NCBI GenBank assembly: GCA_920105625.2
Contig: CAKKTE020000276.1
Span: 310,001-374,000 of the forward strand
Direction of reading: 5' to 3'
Length of the DNA stretch: 64,000 bases
DNA from: Clusia tigrina
Taxonomy: Eukaryota > Arthropoda > Insecta > Diptera > Clusiidae
The notes under the pieces were generated by a model. It did no database searches. It worked only from the letters and a program-made list of their open reading frames with translations, and had not been told where the DNA came from. Made by a program: the position numbers and the translations under genes. Below are positions 38,869 through 50,300 of the stretch, piece by piece (positions within the stretch are counted from its first letter, which is position 1; each line of letters opens with the position of its first letter).

Positions 38869-41802
38869 CTATGCGAGAAGCGTGCTTAGTTCTTCGTAAT
38901 TGAGGAGACGATCATTGACTATTCGACGTAAATGATGTTTTGTGGATTTTACTCCTGCTTCCCAGAGTCCACCAAAATGAGGCGAAGCAGGAGGAATGAA
39001 GTGCCATTTCGTACCTTGATTGGCCAGTGTTTCAGCGAGATGCTCGGGAAGGGATAATTTATTGCGCTGATAAATGACTCGCAGCTCTTTATTCGCACCA
39101 ACGAAATTTGTACCACAATCGGAGTATAAGTCCGTACAAATTCCTCGACGAGCAATAAAACGGCGATAAGCTGCTAAGAATGCATCTACATTAAGGCTGG
39201 TGACGGCTTCCAAATGTATTGCCTTGGTGCACATACATATGAAAAGGCAAATGTATCCCTTCGAAGTAGATGCCGTTCTTAAGGATGATGTTTTTATATT
39301 GATGGGGCCGGCATAGTCGAGCCCACTATGCTTGAAGGGGCGGGCTGGCTGAAGGCGGACAGCTGGCAGGTTACCCATTAATTGTTGACAAGTCTTAGTT
39401 TTGTATTTGAAGCACACGATGCAATTGCGTTGCACCTTTTTTGCTAAGTCACGAGCAGAGACTACCCAATATTGCCGTGAAACATAGGCCTGCATTAGCA
39501 GAAGACTACCGTGGCAAGTCTTTCTATGTGCTTCTGAAAAGATAAGAAGGGAAATAGGATTTTGTTTGGTCAAAAGTATAGGATGCTTCGTGTGGAATGG
39601 AATCTCGGCGTGATATATGCGACCACCAACTCTGACAATATCCAATTCATCTAAAAATGGTGATAACTTCAGAATTCGGCTATTATTAGGAAGAGGTTTA
39701 CTTGATTTTAAGCATTGTACTTCTTCCCGAAATGTTACAGCTTGTGTTATTCGAATTAGATGATTCCTTGCTCTTGTAAGTTCCCATGTTTTTAAAAAGC
39801 TTGTATCTATTTCGATCTTCTGTATTTTGCATTTTAAATTTTCGAAATAACGAAAAAGGTATGCCATCACACGTATTAACGTAGTGAAACTGGAATATTT
39901 CGACAGGAGTTTAGGGAATGCTGTTGCTGTTTCTGTATTGGTTGAGTGCCAGACAATAACATTGTTGTTGTAAATTTTTTCTTCTGTAGCAGCGTTTACA
40001 GTAGATTTATCAATATATGAATTTGCCGGGGAGGAAGGCCAATCATTTGAATCAGTTTTCAGCCATGATGGACCAGTCCACCATAATGAATGCTTGATAA
40101 GTTCTTCAGGAAATAATCCGCGAGAAGCACAATCTGCAGGGTTATCAGCTGATGGAACATATCTCCAATCGGTGACGTCGCAAAGCTTATGAATTTGTGC
40201 AACTCTGTTTGCCACGTAGACTTCCAACCGTCTGTTGTAATTTTTTAGCCACGCAAGAACGATGGTACTATCCGTCCAGTATACGATGCGCCCAATGTTG
40301 AAATCGTTGTTTGATTTAATTTTAGCGATCAATTTTGCTAAAAGCATAGCTGCACTTAATTCCAGTCTCGGAATTGTTTCATTTTTTAAAGGGGCTACCT
40401 TTGTTTTTGCCTGTAATAAATTAATAATTATCTCACCAGATTCAGCTACAATTCGAGCGTAGACAACAGCAGCGTAGGCAGTTAGTGATGCGTCACTAAA
40501 GCCGTGAAGGTCAATTGTAGATTGTTTAGATGTATACCCAAGCCATCGAGGAATTCGTATTTTCTCAAAAGACTTCAGCGTTGATCGAAAATTTATCCAT
40601 TCGTTTTGAATCTGTTGTGGTAGTGTATCATCCCAATCGCGTTTTAGTTTCCATAGTAGCTGGAACATAATTTTCGCTTTTATAGTTGTGGGAGATAACC
40701 AGCCTAGGGGATCAAATAACTTAGCTGCATCTGAAAGCAAGGTGCGTTTAGTAACAGTTTGAGCAAATGTAAAATTTATTGTAAAGCAAAAAGAATCGGT
40801 TGTAATGTCCCAATAAAGACCAAGAGCTTTCGCCATGTTTGGTTCATTGAGTGTAAATAGCTCTTTCTTTTCACGATCTTCCTCTGGAATGTGATTAATT
40901 AATCGTGAAGAATTAGAGTTCCATTTTCGAAGGTGAAATCCACCAGATTTCACTAAAGAGCAAAGTTGTTGCTGTAATTTTAGAGCGTCATCAAAACTAT
41001 CAGCGCCAGATATGACGTCATCGACATATGTGTCTGAGCGAAGTATTTGGCTCGCTTGTGGGAATTGTTTCTCTTCATCTTCGGCGAGCTGTTGTAGTAC
41101 TCTGATTGCCAAATATGGAGCTGACGTAGTACCATACGTTACTGTAAGTAAACTGTAAATGTTAATTTTATTTGTAGTTTCATCTCTCCAAAGTATACAT
41201 TGTGAAGGCTGATGTTCTTTACAGACATTGATTTGTCTGAACATTTTTTCTATATCAGCTGTGAAAGCTATTCGATATCTCCTCCATCGAGATATAATAG
41301 TAGACAAATCATTTTGCAGTGCAGGCCCGACTGATAGTTCCTCATTTATAGAAGTCTGAGGGGGTCTGTGATTTCGACCATCAAAAACAACACGTAATTT
41401 TGTTGTTGTACTACTCTCTCTGAGTACACCATGATGGGGAAAGAAATAAGCATTTTTCGGTATTGCATGAGGGTACTCACCAAGTTTTACCATATGGTTA
41501 AGCATTTCATACTCCATCATGAATTTCTTATATTCCTCAGCAAATTTAGGTTTATTTTTGAAAGTAGATTCCAGCTGTTTTAACCGTTTAAGCGCATTGT
41601 AGTCCGTGTGGGAAAAAGTTGGAGGGGGTTGACCTTGAAGTATACTCTTGAAGGGTAAATGGACAGTATAGCGTCCGGTATCATCTCTAGTATGCGTTTC
41701 ATTAAACAATTTTTCACATAACATCTCTTCGGGTGTGAATTGTTTCTCATCTACAAATTCTTTCTGTTCCCAAAATAGGCGTAGCTGATTTCTAGCGAAC
41801 AC
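38869..41802 (-). CDS. pol: BEL/Pao pol: reverse transcriptase, RNase H, integrase (truncated)
   Basis: 977 residues are open. The RT palm has FTADIEKMF (Asp about 183) and YVDD at about 259-262. RNase H has FSDAS (Asp about 437), PRLELSAAM (Glu about 481) and WTDST (Asp about 511). Integrase has a zinc finger with His about 759 and 764 and Cys 794/797. Its catalytic triad is Asp about 829 (GLDYAGP), Asp about 895 (SDCGTNF) and Glu about 948 (GLWEAG). All catalytic residues look intact. The frame is -1 relative to the gag-protease ORF, overlaps its last 52 bases, and opens after a TAA at 41,806-41,808 with a GTG, not an ATG. So it is normally reached from gag by frameshift or was fused before a one-base indel; I see no standard slippery heptamer in the overlap. 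A TAG at 38,869 removes the integrase C-terminus. Confidence 0.93.
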   Translation of the reverse strand: MFARNQLRLFWEQKEFVDEKQFTPEEMLCEKLFNETHTRDDTGRYTVHLPFKSILQGQPPPTFSHTDYNALKRLKQLESTFKNKPKFAEEYKKFMMEYEMLNHMVKLGEYPHAIPKNAYFFPHHGVLRESSTTTKLRVVFDGRNHRPPQTSINEELSVGPALQNDLSTIISRWRRYRIAFTADIEKMFRQINVCKEHQPSQCILWRDETTNKINIYSLLTVTYGTTSAPYLAIRVLQQLAEDEEKQFPQASQILRSDTYVDDVISGADSFDDALKLQQQLCSLVKSGGFHLRKWNSNSSRLINHIPEEDREKKELFTLNEPNMAKALGLYWDITTDSFCFTINFTFAQTVTKRTLLSDAAKLFDPLGWLSPTTIKAKIMFQLLWKLKRDWDDTLPQQIQNEWINFRSTLKSFEKIRIPRWLGYTSKQSTIDLHGFSDASLTAYAAVVYARIVAESGEIIINLLQAKTKVAPLKNETIPRLELSAAMLLAKLIAKIKSNNDFNIGRIVYWTDSTIVLAWLKNYNRRLEVYVANRVAQIHKLCDVTDWRYVPSADNPADCASRGLFPEELIKHSLWWTGPSWLKTDSNDWPSSPANSYIDKSTVNAATEEKIYNNNVIVWHSTNTETATAFPKLLSKYSSFTTLIRVMAYLFRYFENLKCKIQKIEIDTSFLKTWELTRARNHLIRITQAVTFREEVQCLKSSKPLPNNSRILKLSPFLDELDIVRVGGRIYHAEIPFHTKHPILLTKQNPISLLIFSEAHRKTCHGSLLLMQAYVSRQYWVVSARDLAKKVQRNCIVCFKYKTKTCQQLMGNLPAVRLQPARPFKHSGLDYAGPINIKTSSLRTASTSKGYICLFICMCTKAIHLEAVTSLNVDAFLAAYRRFIARRGICTDLYSDCGTNFVGANKELRVIYQRNKLSLPEHLAETLANQGTKWHFIPPASPHFGGLWEAGVKSTKHHLRRIVNDRLLNYEELSTLLA

Positions 41803-43592
41803 AAATTAGCAGAAATTGTTGCTGCGGACAAATTTGATCTTGGAGACCCAGAAACCATGTATCCAAAATGAGTTTCTTGTAAAAATGGACCATTTTCTAA
41901 TTTTTTCGTCTGAGCTAGTAATAGATCACCATAGACGTCATTTCCGAGAAGGAGATCAATTTTTTCTGCTAACAAGAAATCTTTATCGGCAAGATGATTT
42001 TCTGGTAAATCTGGAATTGTGATCAAATTTAATTTGGGAGGAATATATGATGAAACTGATGGTACAACAAGTGCAGTTATCGGCAATTCAAATTGTTGAT
42101 CATATGTGGAGTAGAGATTTAAATTTACGGACTTCTTCACCGTGACGGATTTGTTTCCTCCAATCCCACAGACATCGACATGCGTTTTTAATTTCGGTAT
42201 GGGCAATAGTTGGGCTAATTCCTCAGATATAAATGAGACCTGAGATCCTTGGTCTACAAGGGCTTTTACACTATAAGCAGACTTATTAATTTTTATAATT
42301 ACCTTTACTGTGGCAAGTAAGGCAGGATTTATATGGCATGTATTCATATTGGAGTGAAGCGTACTTACAGATGCAGTTGTAGGAGTAGAAGTAGTAGGAG
42401 GTTGAGCAAAAGTCTGGTTTGCTGTAGCATTTGGTGTCGTAGCAGTTGTCAACGAGGTGTTTCCAGAATAGTATTCGTTGTGGACAACAGTGTGATGTGG
42501 CTCACTACAGTTTTGACAAACTGACTTCAACTTACATGCGGCTTGTAAATGTCCGGTACGAAGACAGTTTCGACACAGCCGATGTTGATTGACGATGTTT
42601 TTCTTCTCTGCTGAAGATATCGTTGCAAATTTAAAACATTTGTAGAACGGATGACGTTTGTTGCAGCACGGGCAGTTTTCATCCAACATAGTAGAAGTAG
42701 CTGTGTGGGCTCGAACAATTTTCGTTGGCTTACGACGATTTTCAAATTTGCTGTCCCCATAACTTTTGTTTGAACTGCTTGGAATATTTGCATCTTCAAC
42801 GCATTCCAAAGCTCTAAAAGTTGTTTCCAAAAAACCAAGCATTTCAGTCATAGGAGGTACCGTTGTACTGGCCTTGAGCGACTGCTCCCATTCTTTGCGG
42901 GTTTGAACGTCTAGCTTCTGAGACGTCAAATAAATCAAAATCGAATCCCAGGTGGTAGTATCGATTTTTAATGCTTTTAGTTGAGCTAAACAATTTCTGG
43001 TGGTATCGAGAAGTTCTTTAATAGAATAAACGTTTCCCTTGGTGGGCGGTATGGAAAATAATCGCTTTAAGATTTGATCGACAAGCTTTCTTTCATTGTG
43101 AAATCTCCTCTCGAGAGCTTCCCATGCAAGTGCATAGCTAGAACCGGCAAATGGATATTCGTTGATCATAGAAAGGGGAGTAACTGTGCACGAACTTTTC
43201 AAATATAAAAATTTCTGGATATCAGTGAGTGACGCTGGTTCATGAACTAGTGACAAAAACGTATCGCGATAAGAGACCCAATCGAAATAATCTCCAGAAA
43301 ATGTTGGAAGTTGTATTTTTGGCAGTCGTAGTCCGGCGACAAATGTTTCGTTGCGGCTGCTTGCGGCGAATGTACTTGCGTGGACGGTTGGAGTCTGTGG
43401 AGAATCAAATTCAAACATTAAATCAAGAATATTAGTTTTAAATGAGATATATGTATCACAACAAGTGTAATACATATTGGTACTTAGGTAGGGTACATCC
43501 TTCTCCGCGAGGGACTGTTCTCGAACTATGCTCATAACCAACTCGTGGCCATCTTTAAATAATTTGAAATTCTGCTCCAAGTCTTCGAGCAC
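41751..43592 (-). CDS. gag: BEL/Pao gag and aspartic protease
   Basis: 613 residues are open. A gag capsid-type region carries LPTFSGDYFDW at about 96-105 and a family-typical block to about residue 260. Three Cys/His clusters follow at about 307-319, 340-353 (CX2CX4HX4C) and 359-371, the nucleocapsid zinc knuckles. A Thr-rich linker leads to a retropepsin-like protease with VDQGSQVSFIS at about 446-456; the usual active-site DSG or DTG is DQG here. The end (ETHFGYMVSGS) is the usual boundary before the pol linker. The first codon of the open stretch is GTG, and the first in-frame ATG is about residue 20. A better gag ATG at 43,696 is in another frame, so the N-terminus is probably also frameshifted. 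Confidence 0.9.
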   Translation of the reverse strand: MLEDLEQNFKLFKDGHELVMSIVREQSLAEKDVPYLSTNMYYTCCDTYISFKTNILDLMFEFDSPQTPTVHASTFAASSRNETFVAGLRLPKIQLPTFSGDYFDWVSYRDTFLSLVHEPASLTDIQKFLYLKSSCTVTPLSMINEYPFAGSSYALAWEALERRFHNERKLVDQILKRLFSIPPTKGNVYSIKELLDTTRNCLAQLKALKIDTTTWDSILIYLTSQKLDVQTRKEWEQSLKASTTVPPMTEMLGFLETTFRALECVEDANIPSSSNKSYGDSKFENRRKPTKIVRAHTATSTMLDENCPCCNKRHPFYKCFKFATISSAEKKNIVNQHRLCRNCLRTGHLQAACKLKSVCQNCSEPHHTVVHNEYYSGNTSLTTATTPNATANQTFAQPPTTSTPTTASVSTLHSNMNTCHINPALLATVKVIIKINKSAYSVKALVDQGSQVSFISEELAQLLPIPKLKTHVDVCGIGGNKSVTVKKSVNLNLYSTYDQQFELPITALVVPSVSSYIPPKLNLITIPDLPENHLADKDFLLAEKIDLLLGNDVYGDLLLAQTKKLENGPFLQETHFGYMVSGSPRSNLSAATISANLCSLEISYAYFGNRKNL

Positions 43593-43696
43593 AGCTTGAG
43601 CATAACCTTTGGACTTACGCTCCTTTGGTTTAGCATTAAAAGATTACGAGCGATATAGTTGATTATATTATGTTGATCTTCAATAACTGTCTCCAT
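43593..43696 (-). pseudogene. Probable true start of gag in a different frame
   Basis: An ATG at 43,694-43,696 lies about 118 bases after the primer-binding site and opens a short frame. The gag ORF frame is open upstream of 43,592 only to a TAA near 43,650, with no ATG. The simplest reading is that translation began at 43,696 and that a small indel near 43,640-43,660 moved it out of frame. Alternatives are a downstream ATG start for gag or a base error in the assembly. Confidence 0.5.
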
Positions 43697-43813
43697 TTTG
43701 TAGTGAATTTAGCTCGAAATTCGTGGCAACAAAATGAGGTTATTTTATCCGTAGCACGACGGCAGTAACTTTTTATGTAAAATATGAGGGATTTGTGTCA
43801 GCACATGGACAGT

Positions 43814-43831
43814 TCCCGGGTTTCGGCACCA
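43814..43831 (-). promoter_or_regulatory. Primer-binding site complementary to tRNA-Phe
   Basis: On the minus strand, six bases after the 5' LTR, stands TGGTGCCGAAACCCGGGA. This is the complement of the 3' end of eukaryotic tRNA-Phe (GAA), which I recall as ending TCCCGGGTTTCGGCACCA: all 18 bases match. It primes first-strand cDNA synthesis. The tRNA assignment rests on my knowledge of that tRNA and is quite secure. Confidence 0.88.
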
Positions 43832-43837
43832 CTTTTA

Positions 43838-44301
43838 TGTATGAGAGTTTCTGTTTCTTTTAATAAAAAGTCATTTTTTTTATTAATTAATTTTATCTTT
43901 TTTTCTTCTTCAGTTCAGTTATTATTTTTTTTTTTAATAATTTTACACGGAATTTTTAGTAACTATTAATTATTTTATTGTTCTCGAGGAGCTCTTCATT
44001 GTTCAACACTATTTTTTCTACTCATTAAAAATCTTCTTCAACTTCTTCTCGAAGTTAATGGTAAAAAACTCTCCAGCAGAAACTGCATTCTCTTTACACC
44101 GCTAACAATACCCCCTCAAGTTGGACCTACACATTAAGCAACAGTTAGAGTTTTTTTCTCTGTTGCACAAGTCATGAGAAAACGACAACCGTACAACCTT
44201 GACTCATTTGCCTTAGTTAATATGTTGATATTGGTATCCAGGGATACCAGATGTGGATTTGCATGGTAATTAAGGTTGTTTGGGTATAAAACTCCCAAAC
44301 A
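43838..44301 (-). repeat. 5' LTR of the first BEL/Pao element (464 bp)
   Basis: Direct repeat of the left LTR, starting TGTATGAG at 43,838 and ending CCCAAACA at 44,301 in plus-strand view, followed by the target duplication CACTT. It holds U3-R-U5 in minus orientation, so transcription of the element should start inside it and run left. I do not identify a clear promoter or transcription start. Confidence 0.95.
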
Positions 44302-44306
44302 CACTT
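44302..44306. repeat. Target-site duplication, right copy (CACTT)
   Basis: Identical to 37,883-37,887. Satellite resumes directly with TATTGTCACAAAATTTC. Confidence 0.95.
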
Positions 44307-47300
44307 TATTGTCACAAAATTTCAATGATTTATGACGCTCCAATAAAAAGTTACAAGCATTTGATAGTTGCAAACTTTGATAGGTGTAGGACGCACCGTA
44401 TTGAAGTTAGGGCCATTTGAAGTTTTATCTGTGTTTGATTTTGGGACTCAAGGGTAGCATAGCTATTAGCGATAGCTTAACATGATAAGAGGCTCGAGTA
44501 CTTTTTTGTCACAAAATTACAAGGTTTTATGACGCTCCAGTAAAAAGTTACAAGCATTTGAATGTTGCAAACTTTGATAGGTATAAGACGCACCGAACAG
44601 AAGTTAGGGCCATTTGAAATTTTATCAGTATTTTATATTGGGACTCAATGGTAGCATAGCTATGATCGATGGCTTAAATTTATAAGAGGCACGAGTACTT
44701 TATTGTCACCAAATTTTAAGGTTTTATGACGCTCCAGTAAAAAGTTGCAAGCATTCGATTGTTGCAAACTTTGATAGGTATAGGACGCACCGTATAGAAG
44801 TTAGCGCCATTTGAAGTTTTAGCAGTCTTTGAATTGGTACTCAATGGTAGCATAGCTATGAGCGATAGCTTAAATTGATAAGAGGTACGAGTAATTTATT
44901 GTCACAACATTTTAATGTTTTATGACGCTCCAGTAAAAAATTACAAGCATTTGAATGTTGCAAACACTGATAGGTGTAGGGTGCACCACATAGAAGTTAG
45001 GGCCATGTGAAGTTTTATCAGTGTTTGATTTTGGGACTCAAGGGTAGACTAGCTCTGAGCGATAGCTTAAATTGATAAGAGGCACGAGTACTTTATTGTC
45101 ACAAAATTTCAAGGTTTTATGACGCTTCAGTAAAAAGTTACAAGCATTTGAATGTTGCAAACTTTGATAAGTGTAGGACGCACCGTACAGAAGTTAGGGC
45201 CATTTGAAATTTTATCAGTATTTTATTTTGGACTCAATGGTAGCATAGCTATGAGCGATAGCTTAAATTTATGAGAGGCACGTGTACTTTATTGTCACCA
45301 ACTTTTAAGGTTTAATGATGCTCCAGTAAAAAGTTACAAGCATTGGATTGTTGCAAACTTTGATAGGTATAGGACGCACCGTATAGAAGTTAGGACCATT
45401 TGAAGTTTTAGCAGTGTTTTATTTGGGCCTCAATGGTAGCATAGCTATGAGCGATAGCTTAAATTGATGAGAGGTACGATTACTTTATTTTCACAACATT
45501 TCAATGTTTTATGACGCTCCCGTAATATGTGTAGGGTGCAGCGCATATAAGTTAGGGCCATGTGAAGTTTTCTCAGTGTTTGATTCTGGGACTCCAGGGT
45601 AGACTAGCTCTGAGCGATAGCTTAAATTGATAAGAGGCACGAGTACTTTATTGTCACAAAATTTCAAGGTTTTATGACGCTTCAGTAAAAAGTTACAAGC
45701 ATTTGAATGTTTCAAACTTTGATATGTGAAGGACGCACCATACAAAAGTTAGGGCCGTTTGAAGTTTTCTCAGTGTTTGATTTGGGACTCAAGCGTAGCA
45801 TCGCTATGAGCGATAACTTAAATGGATAAGAGGCTTGAGAACTTTATTGTCACAAAATTGCAATGATTAATGATGCTCCAGTAAAGAGTTACAAGCATTT
45901 GAATGTTGCAAACTTTCATAGGTATAGGACGCACGGTACAGAAGTTAGGGCCATTTGAAATTTTATCAGCGTTTTATTTTGGGACTCAATGGAAGCATAA
46001 CTGTGAGCGATAGCTTAAATTGATAAGAGGCTCGAGTGCTTTATTGTCACAAAATTTCAAGGATTTATGACACTCCAGTAAAAAGTTATAAGCATTTGAA
46101 TGTTGCAAACTTTTATAGGTGTATGACGCACCGTATAGAAGTCAGGGCCATTTGAAGTTTTAGCAGTGTTTGATTTGGGACTCAAGGGTAGCATAGCTAT
46201 GAGCGAAATCTTAAATTGATAAGAGGTACTAGTACTTTATTGGCACAACATTTCAAGGATTTATGACGCTCCAGTAAAAAATTACAAGCATTTGAATGTT
46301 GCAAACTTTGGTAGGTGTAGGATGCACCAATACAAATTAGGGCCATTTGAAGTTTTATCAGTGTTTGATTTTGGGACTCAAGCGTAGCATAGCTATGATA
46401 GATAACTTAAATTGATAAGAGGCACGAGTACTATATTGTCACAAAATTTCAAGGGTTTATGACTCCCCAGTAAAAAGTATAATAGCATTTGAATGTTGCA
46501 AACTTTGATATACGAGCATGTAGTACGCACCGTATAGAAGTTCGGGCCATTTGAAGTTGTATCAGGGTTTTATTTTGGGAGTCATGAGTGGCATAGCTAT
46601 GAGCGATAGCTTAAATTGATAAGAGGCTCGAGTACTTTATTGTCACAAAATTTCAAAGTTTTATGGCGCTCCAGTAAAAAGTTACAAGGATTTGAATGTT
46701 GCAAACTTTGATAGGTGTAGGACGCGTATAGAAGTTAGGGCCATTTGAATGTTTAGCAGTGTTTGATTTGGGACTCAAGGGTACCATAGCTATGAGCGAA
46801 ATCTTAAATTGATAAGAGGTACTAGTACTTTATTGGCACAACATTTCAAGGATTTATGATGCTCCAGTAAAAAATTACAAGCATTTGAATGTTGCAAACT
46901 TTGGTAAGTGTACGATGCACCGTATAGAAATTAGGGCCATTTGAAGTTTTATCAGTGTTTGATTTTGGGACTCAAGCGTAGCATAGCTATGATAGATAAC
47001 TTAAATTGATAAGAGGCACGAGTACTATATTGTCACAAAATTTCAAGGGTTTACGACTCCCCAGTAAAAAGTATAATAGCATTTGAATGTTGCAAACTTT
47101 GATATACGAGCATGTAGTACGCACCGTATAGAAGTTCGGGCCATTTGAAGTTGTATCAGGGTTTTATTTTGGGAGTCATGAGTGGCATAGCTATGAGCGA
47201 TAGCTTAAATTGATAAGAGGCTCGAGTACTTTATTGTCACACAATTTCAAAGTTTTATGGCGCTCCAGTAAAAAGTTACAAGGATTTGAATGTTGCAAAC

Positions 47301-50300
47301 TTTGATAGGTGTAGGACGCGTATAGAAGTTAGGGCCATTTGAATGTTTAGCAGTGTTTGATTTGGGACTCAAGGGTACCATAGCTATGAGCGAAATCTTA
47401 AATTGATAAGAGGTACTAGTACTTTATTGGCACAACATTTCAAGGATTTATGACGCTCCAGTAAAAAATTACAAGCATTTGAATGTTGCAAACTTTGGTA
47501 GGTATAGGATGCACCGTATAGAAATTAGGGCTATTTGAAGTTTTATCAGTGTTTGATTTTGGGACTCAAGGGTAGCATAGCTATGGGCGATAAGCTTAAA
47601 TTGATAAGAGGCACGAGTACTTTATTGTGCCAAATTTCAAGGTTTTATGACGCTTCAGTAAAAAGTTTAATAGCATTTGAATGTTGCAAACTGTGATAGG
47701 TGTAGGACGCACCGTATTGAAGTTAGGGCCATTTGAAGTTTTATCAGTGTTTGATTTTGGAACTCAAGGGTAGCATACCTATGAGCGATAGCTTAAATTG
47801 ATAAGAGGCTCGACTAGTTTATTGTCACAAAATTTCAAGGTTTTATGACGCTCCAGTAAAAAGTTACAAGCATTTGAATGTTGCAAACTTTGATAGGTAT
47901 AGGACGCACCGTACAGAAGTTAGAGCCATTTGAAGTTTTAGCAGTGTTTCATTTGGGACTCAACGGTAGCATAGCTATGAGCGACAACTTAAATTGATAA
48001 GAGGCACGAGTACTTTATTGTCACAACACTTCAAGGTTTTATGACGCTTCAGTAAAAAGTTACAAGCATTTGAATGTTGCAAAACTTTGATAGGTGGAGG
48101 ACGCGTATAGAAGTTAGGGCCATTTGAATGTTTAGCAGTGTTTGATTTGGGACTCAAGGGTAGCATAGCTATGAGCGAAATCTTAAATTGATAAGAGGTA
48201 CTAGTACTTTATTGGCACAACATGTCAAGGATTTATGACGCTCCAGTAAAAAATTACAAGCATTTGAATGTTGCAAACTTTGGTAGGTGTAGGATGCACC
48301 GTATAGAAATTAGGGCCATTTGAAGTTTTATCAGTGTTTGATTTTGGGACTCAAGGGTAGCATAGCTATGGGCGATAGCTTAAATTGATAAGAGGCACGA
48401 GTACTTTATTGTCACAAAATTTCAAGCTTTTATGACGCTTCAGTATAAAGTTTAATAGCATTTGAATGTTGCAAACTTTGATAGGTGTAGGACGCACCGT
48501 ATTGAAGTTAGGGCCATTTGAACTTTTATCAGTGTTTGATTTTGGGACTCAAGGGTAGCATACCTATGAGCGATAGCTTAAATTGATAAGAGGCTCGACT
48601 AGTTTATTGTCACAAAATTTCAAGGTTTTATGACGCTCCAGTAAAAAGTTACAAGCATTTGAATGTTGACAACTTTGATAGGTATAGGACGCACCATACA
48701 GAAGTTAGGGCCATTTGAAGTTTTAGCAGTGTTTCATTTGGGACTCAACGGTAGCATAGCTATGAGCGATAGCTTAAATTGATGAGCGGTACGAGTACTT
48801 TAATGTCACAACATTTCAAGGTTTTATGACGCTCCAGTAAAAAGTTTAATAGCATTTGAATCTTGCAAACTTTGATAGGTGTAGGACGCACCGTATTGAA
48901 GTTAGGGCCATTTGAAGTATTGTCAGTGATTGATTTTGGAACTCAAGGGTAGCATAGCAATGAGCGATAGCTTAAATTGATAAGAGGCTCGAGTACTTTA
49001 TTGTCACAAAATGTCAAGGTTTTATGACGCTCCAGTAAAAAGTTACAACCATTACAATGTTGCAAACTTTGATAGGAGTAGGACGCACTGTATAGAAGTT
49101 AGGGCCAATTGAAGTTTTAGCAGTGTTTGATTTGGGACTCAAGGGTAGCATAGCTATGAGCGATAACTTAAATTGATAAGAGGCACGAGTACTTTATTGT
49201 CGCAACATTTCAAGGTTTTATGACGCTCCAGTAAAAAGTTTAATAGCATTTGAATGTTGCAAACTTTGATAGGTGTAGAACGCACCATATAGAAGTTAGG
49301 GCCATTTGAAGTTTTACCAGTGTTTTATTTTGGGACTCAACAGTGGCATAGCTATGAGCGATAGCTTAAATTGATAAGAGGCTCGAGTTCTTTATTGTAA
49401 CAAAATTTCAAGGTTTTATGACGCTCCAGTAAAAAGTTACAAGCATTTGAATGTTGCAAACTTTGATAGGTGTAGGACGCACAGTATGGAAGTTAGGGCC
49501 ATTTGAAGGTTTAGCAGTGTTTGATTTGGGATTTGAAAGAGTAGCATAGCTATGAGCGAAATCTAAAATTAATAAGAGGTACTAGTACTTTATTGTCACA
49601 ACTATTCAAGGTTTTATGACGCTCCAGTAAAAAATTACAAGCATTTGAATGTTGCAAACTTTGATAGGTATAGGACGCACTGTATAGAAGTTAGGGCCAT
49701 TTGAAGTTTTATCAGTGTTTGATTTGGGACTCAAGGGTAGCATAGCTATGAGCGGTAGCTTAAATTGATAAGAGGCACGAGTACTTTATTGTCACAAAAT
49801 TACAAGGTTTTATGACGCTCCAGTAAAAAGTTACAAGCATTTGAATGTTGCAAACTTTGATAGGTATAAGACGCACCGAACAGAAGTTAGGGCCATTTGA
49901 AATTTTATCAGTATTTTATATTGGGACTCAATGGTAGCATAGCTATGACCGATGGCTTAAATTTATAAGAGGCACGAGTACTTTATTGTCACCAAATTTT
50001 AAGGTTTTATGACGCTCCAGTAAAAAGTTGCAAGCATTGGATTGTTGCAAACGTTGATAGGTATAGTACGCACCATATAGAAGTTAGGGCCATTTGAAGT
50101 TTTAGCAGTCTTTGAATTGGTACTCAATGGTAGCATAGCTATGAGCGATAGCTTAAATTGATAGGAGGTACGAGTAATTTATTGTCACAACATTTTAATG
50201 TTTTATGACGCTCCAGTAAAAAATTACAAGCATTTGAATGTTGCAAACTTTGATAGGTATAGGACGCACCGTATAGAAGTTAGGGCCATTTGAAGTTTTA

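Larger units (their letters stand above)
37888..44301 (-). mobile_element. BEL/Pao LTR retrotransposon, nearly complete, recent insertion
   Basis: The 6,414-bp element has 464-bp direct LTRs starting TG and ending CA, a 5-bp target duplication, a primer-binding site for tRNA-Phe, and a polypurine tract. It encodes gag with CCHC zinc knuckles, an aspartic protease, reverse transcriptase with YVDD, RNase H and integrase in the order PR-RT-RH-IN, typical of BEL/Pao. There is no third ORF resembling env. The coding region is broken at least at 38,869 (in-frame TAG) and changes frame between gag-PR and RT. The LTRs differ by only three substitutions and two one-base length changes that I can see, so insertion is recent. 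It inserted into satellite B. Confidence 0.95.

Noticed and set aside
41751..41802. Classical -1 ribosomal slippery site
   Set aside because: Runs such as TATTTTGGGAACAG and AGAAAGAATTTG were tested in the gag frame and do not fit X-XXY-YYZ.
42333..43435. Plus-strand ORFs opposite gag, including a Cys/Ser/Arg-rich one
   Set aside because: Antisense to the gag ORF; the composition is explained by the complementary codons.
37888..44301. An env-like third ORF (retrovirus-like element)
   Set aside because: Pol runs almost to the 3' LTR and no further ORF with signal or membrane segments lies between it and the LTR.
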